Below are positions 52,563-61,564 of a stretch of 64,000 bases of DNA, one piece after another. The stretch covers positions 1,984,001 to 2,048,000 of the forward strand of contig NZ_CP180351.1 of NCBI RefSeq assembly GCF_048006345.1, written 5' to 3'. Every line of letters starts with the position of its first letter. Position 1 is the stretch's first letter. Source of the stretch: Marivita sp030148515. GTDB taxonomy: Bacteria > Pseudomonadota > Alphaproteobacteria > Rhodobacterales > Rhodobacteraceae. Under the pieces are notes generated by a model. It was not told the DNA's origin, did not search any database, and worked only from the letters and a program-made list of their open reading frames with translations. A program made the position numbers and the translations under genes.

Positions 52563-53482
52563 CCCGGATCGTCTGCATCGGGGAAAGCATGGTCGAGATG
52601 GCCCCGCTTGAGACCCCTGGCACCTATCGCATGGGGTTCGCGGGGGACACGCTGAACACGGCATGGTATCTTGCCAAACTGCTCGGGGACCGGGCGCGCG
52701 TGGACTATTTCACGGCTGTCGGCACTGACCCGGTGTCAGACCAGATGCTCGACTTCCTGACACAGGAGGCCATCGGAACCGCCAATATCCTGCGCCGCTC
52801 GGACCGGACGCTTGGCCTTTACATGATCCAGTTGCAGAACGGCGAACGCAGCTTCAGCTATTGGCGCGGCCAAAGCGCCGCGCGCACGCTGGCGCAGTCC
52901 GGACAGGACATTGCCACGGCCCTGCGCGGTGCGGACATCGCATATTTCTCGGGTATCACGATTGCCATCCTCTCGCAGCACGACCGCGAGACACTGATGA
53001 CCGCGCTCGAAGAGTTCAGCACCAGCGGCGGGGAGATCGTGTTCGACCCGAACCTGCGCCCCAAGCTTTGGACCACCCCCCAGGATATGACCCAAGCCAT
53101 CATGGACGCCGCCCGGCTGAGCGACATCGTCCTGCCCTCATATGAAGACGAAGCCACATGGTTCGGGGACCAATCCCCCGAAGACACCGCCCGACGCTAC
53201 GCTCAGCACGGCGCGGGGATCGTCGTGGTCAAAAACGGACCGGGTGAAATGATCGTGCATAGCGACGCTGGCCTCTCGCGCCACCAACCCGAGAAGGTGA
53301 GCGCAGTGATCGACACCACCGCCGCCGGGGATTCCTTCAACGCCGGGTTTCTGGCCAGCTATATCGCCGGAGGGCCATTGGATCAGGCCATCGCGGCAGG
53401 GGCAAGATTGGCGGCGCGTGTCGTGACATATCGCGGCGCATTGGTTGAAGAGGCTGTGCTGGGACACGAACTGGCAGGCTGA
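52559..53482 (+). CDS. kdgK: 2-dehydro-3-deoxygluconokinase (KdgK)
   Basis: This 307-residue PfkB-family kinase has GFAGDTLNTAWYLAKLLG near the N-terminus and the catalytic GxGD-type motif DTTAAGDSFNAGFLASYIAGG at the C-terminus, with the aspartate base. It phosphorylates KDG to KDPG, the point where the glucuronate, galacturonate and unsaturated-uronate branches meet. The GTG start overlaps the regulator stop. KDPG aldolase is not in this window. The gene ends only 9 bp from the convergent iolB. Confidence 0.94.
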   Translation: MTRIVCIGESMVEMAPLETPGTYRMGFAGDTLNTAWYLAKLLGDRARVDYFTAVGTDPVSDQMLDFLTQEAIGTANILRRSDRTLGLYMIQLQNGERSFSYWRGQSAARTLAQSGQDIATALRGADIAYFSGITIAILSQHDRETLMTALEEFSTSGGEIVFDPNLRPKLWTTPQDMTQAIMDAARLSDIVLPSYEDEATWFGDQSPEDTARRYAQHGAGIVVVKNGPGEMIVHSDAGLSRHQPEKVSAVIDTTAAGDSFNAGFLASYIAGGPLDQAIAAGARLAARVVTYRGALVEEAVLGHELAG

Positions 53483-53491
53483 CGCCCGGCC

Positions 53492-54298
53492 TTACGCATC
53501 CCGTTTCATGATCCATTCCACCTCGGGCGCGGGCACGAACCGCCATTTGCGCAAGGGGCCAGCCATGACATTGAGGTAATACATCTCGAATCCGTAAGGC
53601 GCACCGCAAGGATGGTGCCCGCGTGGAACCAGCACCACATCGCCATCGCTCACTGCCATCGTCTCATCAAGCTGCCCATCATCGGTATAGACCCGTTGTA
53701 TGCCAAACCCGTTGCCGGGGTTGAGGCGGTGATAATAGGTCTCTTCCAGATAAGTGATACGCGGGAAATCGTCCTCGTCATGCCGGTGGCTTGGGTAGCT
53801 CGACCAGTGGCCGTTCGGCGTGAAGACTTCGGTGACAAGCAAACTGTCCGCGTAGTCTTCGTTCTCCATCGCGATGTTGTTGATGTAGCGGGTGTTCACC
53901 CCCTTGCCGCGTTCGGTGAGCGTGATGCCGTCCGGCCCGATCCGCCGCGCCGCGTGCCCACCTTTGCCCGGGGCCGAGCAGACCGCAACCGTACACGCAG
54001 TTACGGCAGTCGCCATCCAGTCCGATCCGTTGGGCAGATAGAGGCAATGCGGCGGGGTTTTCTCGAACACATCCATGCGGTCGCCCAGCACACCCCAGTC
54101 CTGCCCTGCCCCCGTAATCGCGGCCTTGCCCTCAACCATGACAAGGATCACCTCGCGGTCACCCGTGGCCTCGCTCACACTCTCCCCTTCGCGCAGGCGA
54201 TAGAGCGAAAAGCCCACATAGCGCCACCCGGCAGAGGCAGGCGTGATCTCGTGGACCTTTCCGTGTGTGCCGAAGGGTTTGCGCAGAAGATCAGCCAT
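53492..54298 (-). CDS. iolB: 5-deoxy-glucuronate isomerase (IolB)
   Basis: This 268-residue double-cupin protein matches IolB, with GHWSSYPSHRHDEDDFPRIT and a second site near VLVPRGHHPCGAPYGFEMYY. It isomerises 5-deoxy-D-glucuronate to 2-deoxy-5-keto-gluconate. The ATG at 54298 overlaps the small membrane-protein gene by 8 bp; upstream frame extensions are not protein-like. It is the last gene of the inositol operon. Confidence 0.94.
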   Translation of the reverse strand: MADLLRKPFGTHGKVHEITPASAGWRYVGFSLYRLREGESVSEATGDREVILVMVEGKAAITGAGQDWGVLGDRMDVFEKTPPHCLYLPNGSDWMATAVTACTVAVCSAPGKGGHAARRIGPDGITLTERGKGVNTRYINNIAMENEDYADSLLVTEVFTPNGHWSSYPSHRHDEDDFPRITYLEETYYHRLNPGNGFGIQRVYTDDGQLDETMAVSDGDVVLVPRGHHPCGAPYGFEMYYLNVMAGPLRKWRFVPAPEVEWIMKRDA

Positions 54299-54494
54299 CT
54301 TTCTTGTCCTTGTAGTTTTTCGGGTCGAAGACCACGAAGAATTCATAGGCGCAATACGCTCCCGCTGCGCCGAACAGCAGCGCCCATCCCGGATTGCCGG
54401 TCCACAATTCGAACAGCGCCCAAGCAAAGACGAGTCCGGTTGTCCATGCCCGCCGATGCAGCGGCAGGAAAAAGGGAACACGCAGGTTGAACAT
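54291..54494 (-). CDS. Small membrane protein, unknown, in the inositol operon
   Basis: This 67-residue protein has two hydrophobic helices (WTTGLVFAWALFELW and GWALLFGAAGAYCAYEFFVV) and a basic tail (NYKDKKDG). I do not recognise a family. It overlaps iolB by 8 bp and is 15 bp after the dioxygenase stop, so it is a real operon member. Function unknown. Confidence 0.65.
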   Translation of the reverse strand: MFNLRVPFFLPLHRRAWTTGLVFAWALFELWTGNPGWALLFGAAGAYCAYEFFVVFDPKNYKDKKDG

Positions 54495-54509
54495 GGGCGC
54501 CGCCTGTGA

Positions 54510-55691
54510 TCAGGCCGCTTGCCGTGTGGCCATCTGGCACAAGGCATCAGCAAGCTGGTCGGTCGTCCAGCCCTCGGACACCGCGCGACGCATGAGATCG
54601 GCCTGGCTTTCGGGAGCAAGGCCACCCACCGGCGGGTCGGTGTCGAGGTTGGTCGGGAAGCTGTAGCCCTCGGCACAGGCGGCAATCGCCGCATCGAGTT
54701 CCGGTCCGGTCAACCGCCCGCCCTGTTTCAAGGCCACCAGCGCCGGGAACAGGGCCGCTGTCATTGCCCGACGGTCAATCGCCTCCATGGCCCGACCAAA
54801 GGCCGAGGACACCTGAAGCAGGTTGACCATGCGGTTGATGTCGGCACTTCGGTTTTCACCCGCCGCGTGGAAAAGTGCGGGATTGAAGAACACCGCATCG
54901 CCTTTTTCGAGTGCCACCTGAACATGCGCCTCTTCGAAATGGGCGCGGTGGTCTGCCTCGTGGAACCCGAGATACCCCGCCGGATAGAGTTGCGAGAACG
55001 GCAAGAGCTTGGTCGGCCCGCTTTCGAGTGGCATGTCACAATGGGCTACAGCGCCTTGCAAAGTCAGCGTTGCGGTCACCTCATGTGCGTGCGCCGGATA
55101 GCGCGCCGACTGATCCGCCGACTGAAAGCCCAGATGGTAATCCCGATGCGCCGATTGCGCCTTGCCGCCGGGCCGGACCTGATTGACCTGCGCAGTCATT
55201 TGGTAGTTCGGTCCCAGCCACGCCTCACAGGCCGCCGCGATGGACGTATTGCCGTAGTAGAGCGAAAAGCCTTCAGGGTCGCGCAGGCATTGCTTTTGCA
55301 GGGAATTCCAGACCCGGTCATTTGCGCCTGAGGCGGCAAAGTGATCGCCCTTGCCCGCAGCCCCGGCCTTTTCATCCGCGATGATGGCGTTGAACACGTC
55401 AGACGCGCGGTCGATCACCGATGTGTCGGAATAGGCGTGTTTGAGCGCAATCACCCCGGCAGAGCAGCGCAACACCTGCGCCCATTCCGCCATCAGCGCA
55501 CGGCGTTTCCCAGCGTCGTCCAGCGCAGGCCGCAGCGCCGCCATGTCATAGAGCGGCACATTCTTCTCGATGGCGGCGGCATGGGGCACATCCGCGGCTT
55601 CAAGCTGTTGCGAGGTCAGCACCTTGAATTCATCCAGATCGCAGGATTCCCGGTCGAAATAGCCGATATATCCGAATGTCTGATGTACCAT
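54510..55691 (-). CDS. PhyH-family Fe(II)/2-oxoglutarate dioxygenase in the inositol operon
   Basis: This 393-residue protein has the PhyH/2OG-oxygenase metal triad: HRDYHLGF gives the HxD pair, and FHAAGENRSADINRMV gives the distal His with the 2-oxoglutarate-binding Arg. The core is longer than typical PhyH proteins. The ATG at 55691 (MVHQTFGYIGY) precedes QYIGYF-like sequence. It lies between iolE and iolB, so it probably acts on an inositol derivative; oxidative demethylation of O-methyl inositols such as pinitol is one testable idea. No substrate is shown by sequence. Confidence 0.82.
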   Translation of the reverse strand: MVHQTFGYIGYFDRESCDLDEFKVLTSQQLEAADVPHAAAIEKNVPLYDMAALRPALDDAGKRRALMAEWAQVLRCSAGVIALKHAYSDTSVIDRASDVFNAIIADEKAGAAGKGDHFAASGANDRVWNSLQKQCLRDPEGFSLYYGNTSIAAACEAWLGPNYQMTAQVNQVRPGGKAQSAHRDYHLGFQSADQSARYPAHAHEVTATLTLQGAVAHCDMPLESGPTKLLPFSQLYPAGYLGFHEADHRAHFEEAHVQVALEKGDAVFFNPALFHAAGENRSADINRMVNLLQVSSAFGRAMEAIDRRAMTAALFPALVALKQGGRLTGPELDAAIAACAEGYSFPTNLDTDPPVGGLAPESQADLMRRAVSEGWTTDQLADALCQMATRQAA

Positions 55692-55748
55692 GTCGTCCTC
55701 CTGTTGCATGGCGTGCGGTGCTGGCCCCGAACCGGGACCGGTGAAACC

Positions 55749-56654
55749 TTAGGGCGTGATCTCCAGACCGGAGGCGGCGGCAATCGCGCGGATGTGGTCG
55801 TAGCCCATTTTCGAATACTCATAGGGCGGCGCTTTGGCAGGGTCCTGTTCAGCCTCGACCACGATCCAGCCGTCATAGTTCATCGCCTTGAGCCGGTCGG
55901 TGATGGCCTGAAAGTCGATGCAGCCTTCGGGATCACCCGGGACAGAATAGACCCCTGCCGCAACGCCATCGAGAAAGCTGCGATCCTCGGCGCGCACCCA
56001 GTCGAGAACCGGCTGGCGCACGTCCTTGAAGTGGACGTGGTGGACACGGTGGCCCCATTTGTCCAGCACTGCGAGCGGATCAGCTCCTGCAAAGTGCAGG
56101 TGGCCGGTGTCATAGAGCAGCGTGAGGTCGTCGGTCGATCCCTCCATCAGCCAGTCGATGTCTTCGGCATCCTGCACCATCGCCCCCATGTGATGATGGT
56201 ATGACAGGACACAGCCCTGATTGGCGGACCACTTGGCCAGTTCAGACAGCTTTGCGCCATAGCCCTTAACCTCGTCACGGCTGAGCTTGGGGCGCTGGCT
56301 GACCGGGCGGTGAATGTCGCCCTGAATGGTGTTGGAGCACTCGGCATAGACGATGCACGGCGCGTTCAGAGCGGCAAATTGGTCGACCTGCTGGCGGATC
56401 GCGGCCTGTTCGGTGGCCAGATCGTTGACCATCAGGTTGCCGGAACACCAGCCGCCGCAGAGCACAACGCCGTAGCGATCAAGATAGGCGCGCAGCCCTT
56501 CGGTGTCGGCGGGCATACGCCGTCCACGCTCGACGCCCTGATAGCCGATGCGACCCGCATCCTCCATCGCGCCTTCGGTGGTGAAAGCAGCGGTGAGATC
56601 CGGCAGGTCGTCATTCTGCCACGCGATGAGGGAGACCCCCAGTTTCACAGCCAT
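55749..56654 (-). CDS. iolE: Inosose dehydratase (IolE)
   Basis: This 301-residue xylose-isomerase-type TIM barrel has GWCSGNLMVNDLATEQ, YHHHMGAMVQDAEDIDWL and LLYDTGHLHFAGADPLAV, as in IolE. It dehydrates scyllo-inosose (2-keto-myo-inositol) to 3D-trihydroxycyclohexane-1,2-dione. The ATG at 56654 overlaps the iolD stop (TGATG); a TTG just upstream is disfavoured. Confidence 0.95.
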   Translation of the reverse strand: MAVKLGVSLIAWQNDDLPDLTAAFTTEGAMEDAGRIGYQGVERGRRMPADTEGLRAYLDRYGVVLCGGWCSGNLMVNDLATEQAAIRQQVDQFAALNAPCIVYAECSNTIQGDIHRPVSQRPKLSRDEVKGYGAKLSELAKWSANQGCVLSYHHHMGAMVQDAEDIDWLMEGSTDDLTLLYDTGHLHFAGADPLAVLDKWGHRVHHVHFKDVRQPVLDWVRAEDRSFLDGVAAGVYSVPGDPEGCIDFQAITDRLKAMNYDGWIVVEAEQDPAKAPPYEYSKMGYDHIRAIAAASGLEITP

Positions 56655-58483
56655 CAATCGGCCCTTTGCAGTTTCTTGTTGCTCACGTATTTTTCATGCG
56701 CCGCGCGCACTTCGGCGCGGTCGGACACTTCGGGAATGCCGACTTCCCACCATGTGCCGCCATGTTCGGTCGATGGGTACGGGTCGGTGTCGATCACGAC
56801 GACATAGGGCACGGTCTGGTCGTGCCGCTTGGACAGTGCCTCTTCCAGTTCGGCAATCGAGCCGACCTTGACGCTGACCGCGCCCATCGCCTCGGCATGT
56901 TTGGCAAAGTCGATAGCGCTGGGGTTGGCGTGGACGGCGTGGTCCAGCAGGTTATTGAACTCGGCTCCACCGGTGCCCATCTGCAGCCGGTTGATGCAAC
57001 CGAAGCCCCGGTTGTCGGTGACCACGACGGTGAACGGGATTCCCATCATCGCGGCCGTCGCCATTTCCGAATTGGCCATCATGTAGGTGCCGTCGCCGGT
57101 AAAGCAGATCACGTCTGCCTCGGGTTGGGCCATCTTGATACCCATCGCCCCTGCGATCTCGTAGCCCATGCAGGAAAAGCCGTATTCCATGTGGTAGCTG
57201 CCCGGCTTGCCCGCCTTCCAGAGCTTGTGCAACTCCCCGGGCATCGTACCTGCGGCGCACATCACGACGGTGTTGTCAGCGGCGGCGCGTTGGACTGCGC
57301 CGACGACTTGCATATCGGTCGGCAGTTGATTGCCCTCTGGTGCGTCGGTCAATGGGTCAACCTTGGCGAACCAGCCCTCCTTCAGCGAAGCGGCAGGCGC
57401 GTCCGGCGCATATCCTGCCAGTTCAATGGCAAGCTCGGTCAGGCCTGCCTTGGCATCCGCCTAAATCGGCATCGCGCAATGTTTCATCGCGTCATAGGCC
57501 TGCACGTTGAGGCTGATCAGCGTGCGGTTCGGGTTCGCAAACAGCCCCCAAGACCCGGTGGTGAAGTCCTGAAACCGTGTGCCGATGCCGATCACCACAT
57601 CCGCCTCAGCGGAGGTGGTGTTGGCAGGCTCGCCGCCTGTCACACCAATGGGGCCGAGGTTCAGTGGGTGATCCCAAGGCAGAGCGGATTTGCCGGCTTG
57701 TGTTTCCACAACGGGGATGTTGTGCGCCTCGACAAAGGTTTTCAGGTCGGCGGTCGCGTCCGAGTAATGCACCCCTCCCCCGGCAACGATCACCGGGCGC
57801 TTGGCCTTGCGGATCACCTCGACTGCACGGTGCAATTCGTGCGGGTCAGGGTGGATGCGGCGGCGGTGCCAAATACGCGGTTCAAAGAAGCTTTCGGGAT
57901 AGTCATAAGCCTCGGCCTGCACGTCCTGACAGAAGGCCAACGTGACGGGACCACACTCTGCCGGATCGGTCATGGTGCGGAAGGCGCGCGGCAGGGCGGT
58001 GAGGATGTGCTCGGGCCGGGTGATGCGGTCGAAATAGCGGCTCACCGGGCGGAAGCAGTCGTTCGCGCTGACCGTGCCATCGCTGAAGACTTCGGGCTGC
58101 TGCAGCACCGGATCGGGGCCGCGATTGGCGAAGACATCACCGGGCAGGAACAGAACCGGCAGGCGGTTCACATGGGCAAGCGCGGCGGCAGTGACCATAT
58201 TCGTCGCCCCCGGCCCGATGGAGGACGTGACCGCCATCGCACGGGTTCGGCGCAGTTGTTTGGCGTAGGCAATTGCCGTGTGCGCCATCGTCTGCTCATT
58301 GTGCCCGCGATAGGTCGGGATCGTGTCGCGCACGGTGTAGAGCGCCTCTCCCAAACCGGCGACATTGCCGTGGCCGAAGATCGCCCAGCAGCCCGCGATG
58401 AAAGTGTCGCCGTCCTCATTGAGCTGTGCGGTCAGGTAGCGCACAAGCGCCTGTGCGGCGGTCAGTCTGATGGTCTTGCTCAT
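56654..58483 (-). pseudogene. iolD: IolD, trihydroxycyclohexanedione hydrolase, interrupted by an in-frame TAG
   Basis: The frame from ATG 58483 encodes a ThDP enzyme of IolD type: RGHNEQTMAHTAIAYA (catalytic Glu) near residue 55, SIGPGATNMV, and in the C-terminal part TGDGTYMMANSEMATAA for the ThDP/Mg site. Codon 341 (57461-57463) is TAG, between CCG ATT and GCG GAT, in mid-domain. The same frame continues without another stop to 56654 (610 codons in total, normal IolD length). A single C-to-T change of a CAG codon would explain it. It may be a true nonsense allele, a sequencing error, or a read-through stop. Fragments are 340 and 269 codons. Confidence 0.9.
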
Positions 58484-60393
58484 GCTGCGTCCTCCTGTGC
58501 GCCTCTGCGGGCGTCGTCCCATATCCGGCAGAGCCGGGTGTAGCGCTCGGCCATCTGTGTTACGGCTTCGGTGTCGCTCATCTGGCCTTGCATCCATCCT
58601 CGCGCGGCATCGCCGAAGATCGTGCGTCCGACAGCAAAGCCTTTGACCAGCGGTTGTTTCGCCGCCAGTGCAAAGCTGGCCGCCAATTCGTCTTCGGGCG
58701 CGTCAAGGCCCAGCACCACGATCCCGCGCGTGCGAGGGTCGTTGCGAGTGATTACATTGACGGCATTGGTCCAAGCCGCGTCCGTCTTGAACGGCTCTAG
58801 CTTCCACCAGTCGGGATAGACGCCCGCATCGTAGAAGGTCTGGATCAGCGTGGCGGTTGTCATGTCATCTACCGCACCGACCTTGGAGGGGATCACTTCT
58901 AGCAGGAATTCCAGCCCGTTGCGCCTTGCGGCGGCAAACAGGCGTTTGACCCGCGCGACCTGCATCTTGGCGGTCTTGTCATCGTCGTCCGGATGGCAGA
59001 AGACCAACAGCTTGACCACGTTCTCGCGTGCCCATTCACGCAAACCGCCGAGGTCGTCGCCCAAGTCCGGCTCAAATTCGATGGGCCGCGATCCGGGCAG
59101 TTCGGTGGGCCGTCCGATCCAGAGGCCAGTGCCGCTGGCCCGGTGCAACGCGCTGCGCCCGATCCGGTTGTCGCAAAGGATGCCATAGCCCCCCCGCCCG
59201 TTTGCCACCTTGAGCGCCGCGTCAAGGCAAAGTTCCTTGAACGCCGCGCCCTTCTCGGGTGTGTAGCCCGACATCTCTTCCAGTTGCGAGCGGTGGTCGA
59301 AGGCGAAGGTGCGCAGGGTGGACCAATCGCCTTTGCGGTTCGTGGCCCAATGGACCTGTTCAAGCTCCGCATCGTTTCGCAGGTCAGGCCGTTTGATGCC
59401 TCGCTTGAAGAAGAATTGCAGCTCGTCCCAGCTTGGGTAAGCCGGAGTGCAGCCATGGCGGCTGACAGCAAACGCCCCGCAGGCATTGGCGTATTTAAGA
59501 GCGGTGGGCCAATCCTCGCCGTCCAGCCAGCCTTTCAGAAGGCCAGACATGAATCCGTCGCCTGCGCCCAAGACGTTGAACACTTCGATGGGAAAGCCCG
59601 GTCCGGTCTGACCGTCGTCCAAGGAGTCTGGAATGTCGCCCTCAAACGCCACCGCACCTGCGGCCCCGCGTTTGCAGACCAAAGTCGCTCCGGTCACCGC
59701 CCGCACAGCGCGCAGCGCGGCAATCGTATCCGTGCTGCCACCCGCGATGTGGAACTCTTCCTCCGTTCCGACGATCAGATCGAAGAAATGCAGCGTCGAC
59801 TGCAGCTTGGCCGTCACAGCAGCGCTTTCGACAAACCGGCTTTCGCCATCGCCATGGCCCGCCACACCCCAGAGGTTCGGGCGGTAGTCGATGTCGAGCG
59901 CGGTCGTCATGCCCGCATCCCGCGCGATCTGGAGCGCCTTGAGCGTGGCGGCCTCAACCCGGTGATGGCTGAGATGGGTGCCCGTGGCGACCACGGCCCG
60001 CGCCCGGCGGATGAACTCCGGATCGATGTCATCAACCGTCAGCCCCATATCGGCGCAATTCTCGCGGTAGAAGATCAGCGGAAACTGCTCCTGATCGCGG
60101 ATGCCCAGCAAGACCAGAGCAGTCAGGCGGTCGGGGTCAGTCTTGACCCCGGTCGTTTCCACGCCCTCTTTCTGCAACTGCTCGCGGATGAAGCGGCCCA
60201 TATGCTCATCGCCCACCCCCGTGATCACCGCAGAGCGCAGCCCAAGCCGCGCCGTTCCGCAGGCGATGTTGGTTGGAGAGCCACCGATATACTTGTCGAA
60301 TGACCCCATATCCTCGAGCCGGCCGCCCACCTGTGCCCCGTAAAGGTCCACAGATGATCGGCCAATGGTGATGAGGTCCAGTGTCTTGGTCAT
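58480..60393 (-). CDS. iolC: Fused 5-dehydro-2-deoxygluconokinase / DUF2090 aldolase-like protein (IolC-IolJ type)
   Basis: This 637-residue protein fuses two units. Residues 1-320 are a PfkB-type kinase with GGSPTNIACGTARLGL near 38 and catalytic NVLGAGDGFMSGLLKGW. Residues 330-637 are a DUF2090 barrel, a class I aldolase-like domain (ILCDNRIGRSALHRASGTG, KLEPFKTDAAW). IolC phosphorylates 5-dehydro-2-deoxygluconate; the DUF2090 part may perform the following aldol cleavage to malonate semialdehyde and DHAP. The stop overlaps iolD by 4 bp. Confidence 0.9.
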   Translation of the reverse strand: MTKTLDLITIGRSSVDLYGAQVGGRLEDMGSFDKYIGGSPTNIACGTARLGLRSAVITGVGDEHMGRFIREQLQKEGVETTGVKTDPDRLTALVLLGIRDQEQFPLIFYRENCADMGLTVDDIDPEFIRRARAVVATGTHLSHHRVEAATLKALQIARDAGMTTALDIDYRPNLWGVAGHGDGESRFVESAAVTAKLQSTLHFFDLIVGTEEEFHIAGGSTDTIAALRAVRAVTGATLVCKRGAAGAVAFEGDIPDSLDDGQTGPGFPIEVFNVLGAGDGFMSGLLKGWLDGEDWPTALKYANACGAFAVSRHGCTPAYPSWDELQFFFKRGIKRPDLRNDAELEQVHWATNRKGDWSTLRTFAFDHRSQLEEMSGYTPEKGAAFKELCLDAALKVANGRGGYGILCDNRIGRSALHRASGTGLWIGRPTELPGSRPIEFEPDLGDDLGGLREWARENVVKLLVFCHPDDDDKTAKMQVARVKRLFAAARRNGLEFLLEVIPSKVGAVDDMTTATLIQTFYDAGVYPDWWKLEPFKTDAAWTNAVNVITRNDPRTRGIVVLGLDAPEDELAASFALAAKQPLVKGFAVGRTIFGDAARGWMQGQMSDTEAVTQMAERYTRLCRIWDDARRGAQEDAA

Positions 60394-60396
60394 GGC

Positions 60397-61401
60397 TCAG
60401 CCCGTGATCTCGGAAACTTTGACCGCGCGGCCTTCCTTGACCGACAGAACCGCCGCATCGGCCAGTGCGAGCGCCATCAGCCCGTCCTGCCCGGTGGTGG
60501 GCGTCGGAGCGCCGTCTGCGACCGAGGCGACAAAGGCCGCGATCTCGTTTTCATAGGCGGCCACGTACCGCGTCATGAAGAAGTTGAGCAGCGGCGGCGT
60601 GCCGAAGCCATCCTTGTTCGCCAGTTCGATATTGGCCTCGGCCATGTTCCGGGCCGAGACCATACCTTCGGAACCCAGCACTTCGATCCGCTGGTCGTAG
60701 CCATAGGTGGCGCGGCGGGAATTGGTGATGATGGCCTGTTTGCCGGATGCTGTGCGCAGCATCACGTTGACGCTGTCAAAATCGCCCGCGTCACCGATCT
60801 TGGGATCGGTCAGGACCGACGCCTGTGCCATCACGGTTTCGACCTCTTCCCCCAAGAGCCAGCGGGCCATGTCGAAGTCGTGGATCGTCATATCGCGGAA
60901 GATGCCACCCGAGACCTTGATATACTCGACCGGAGGTGCGCCCGGATCGCGCGAGGTGATGGTGACCATCTCGACTTCGCCGACGCGGCCTGCGTCGATG
61001 GCTGCCTTGACCGCCATGAAGTCAGGATCGAACCGGCGGTTGAAACCGACCATCAGCGTAGCGTCTTCCGCCGCGACGGTGGCAAGGCAGTCCTGCACCC
61101 GCTTCAAACTCAGATCGACGGGTTTTTCGCAGAACATCGCCTTGCCCACCTTGGCGAACTGCTCGATCAGGTCCGCATGGGTGTTGGTCGGGGTGCAGAT
61201 CAAGACCGCGTCCACGTCATCGGACGCCGCGATCTCGTCGATGGTGCGGATGTCGCAACCGTAGCGGTCGGCCACCGAAGTGGCCGCCGCGGCCATGGGA
61301 TCGGCAATGGCAACCAGTGTGGCACCGGGGGTGGCGGTGACCGCCTTGGCATGGACCTGGCCGATACGGCCTGCACCAAGGATCGCAAATCTGACAGTCA
61401 T
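60397..61401 (-). CDS. iolG: Inositol 2-dehydrogenase (IolG)
   Basis: This 334-residue Gfo/Idh/MocA-type oxidoreductase has the NAD motif ILGAGRIGQVHAKAV, the EKP catalytic motif FCEKPVDLSLK near 95, and DMTIHDFDMARWLLG with the catalytic Asp/His pair. It oxidises myo-inositol to scyllo-inosose. I use ATG 61401; upstream in-frame sequence is not protein-like. A hairpin separates it from the ABC ATPase gene. Confidence 0.94.
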   Translation of the reverse strand: MTVRFAILGAGRIGQVHAKAVTATPGATLVAIADPMAAAATSVADRYGCDIRTIDEIAASDDVDAVLICTPTNTHADLIEQFAKVGKAMFCEKPVDLSLKRVQDCLATVAAEDATLMVGFNRRFDPDFMAVKAAIDAGRVGEVEMVTITSRDPGAPPVEYIKVSGGIFRDMTIHDFDMARWLLGEEVETVMAQASVLTDPKIGDAGDFDSVNVMLRTASGKQAIITNSRRATYGYDQRIEVLGSEGMVSARNMAEANIELANKDGFGTPPLLNFFMTRYVAAYENEIAAFVASVADGAPTPTTGQDGLMALALADAAVLSVKEGRAVKVSEITG

Positions 61402-61501
61402 GGGTCTTCCTTTATCCTCCCAAAGCCTTTCGCTCGGGACGTTCTTGTTCTCATTGCACCAGCACTTCGACCACATGCCTTGAGGCGGCATCCGGCGTCT
61501 T

Positions 61502-61531
61502 GGGCGTGCCAGACTTACGCGCGGCACGCCC
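61502..61531 (-). other. Hairpin between the inositol ATPase gene and iolG
   Basis: GGGCGTGCC (61502-61510) pairs with GGCACGCCC (61523-61531) around a 12-nt loop, 33 nt after the ATPase stop on the minus strand. No T-run follows. The remaining gap to iolG holds nothing I can assign. Confidence 0.5.
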
Positions 61532-61564
61532 GCACATCAAAGCCCCTTCGGCGTGGCCGCGCGG

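Noticed and set aside
57352..57463. Independent restart gene for the second half of IolD
   Set aside because: The frame is the same as the first half and the first possible start is a TTG with no ribosome-binding site, so an interruption of one gene is the simpler reading.
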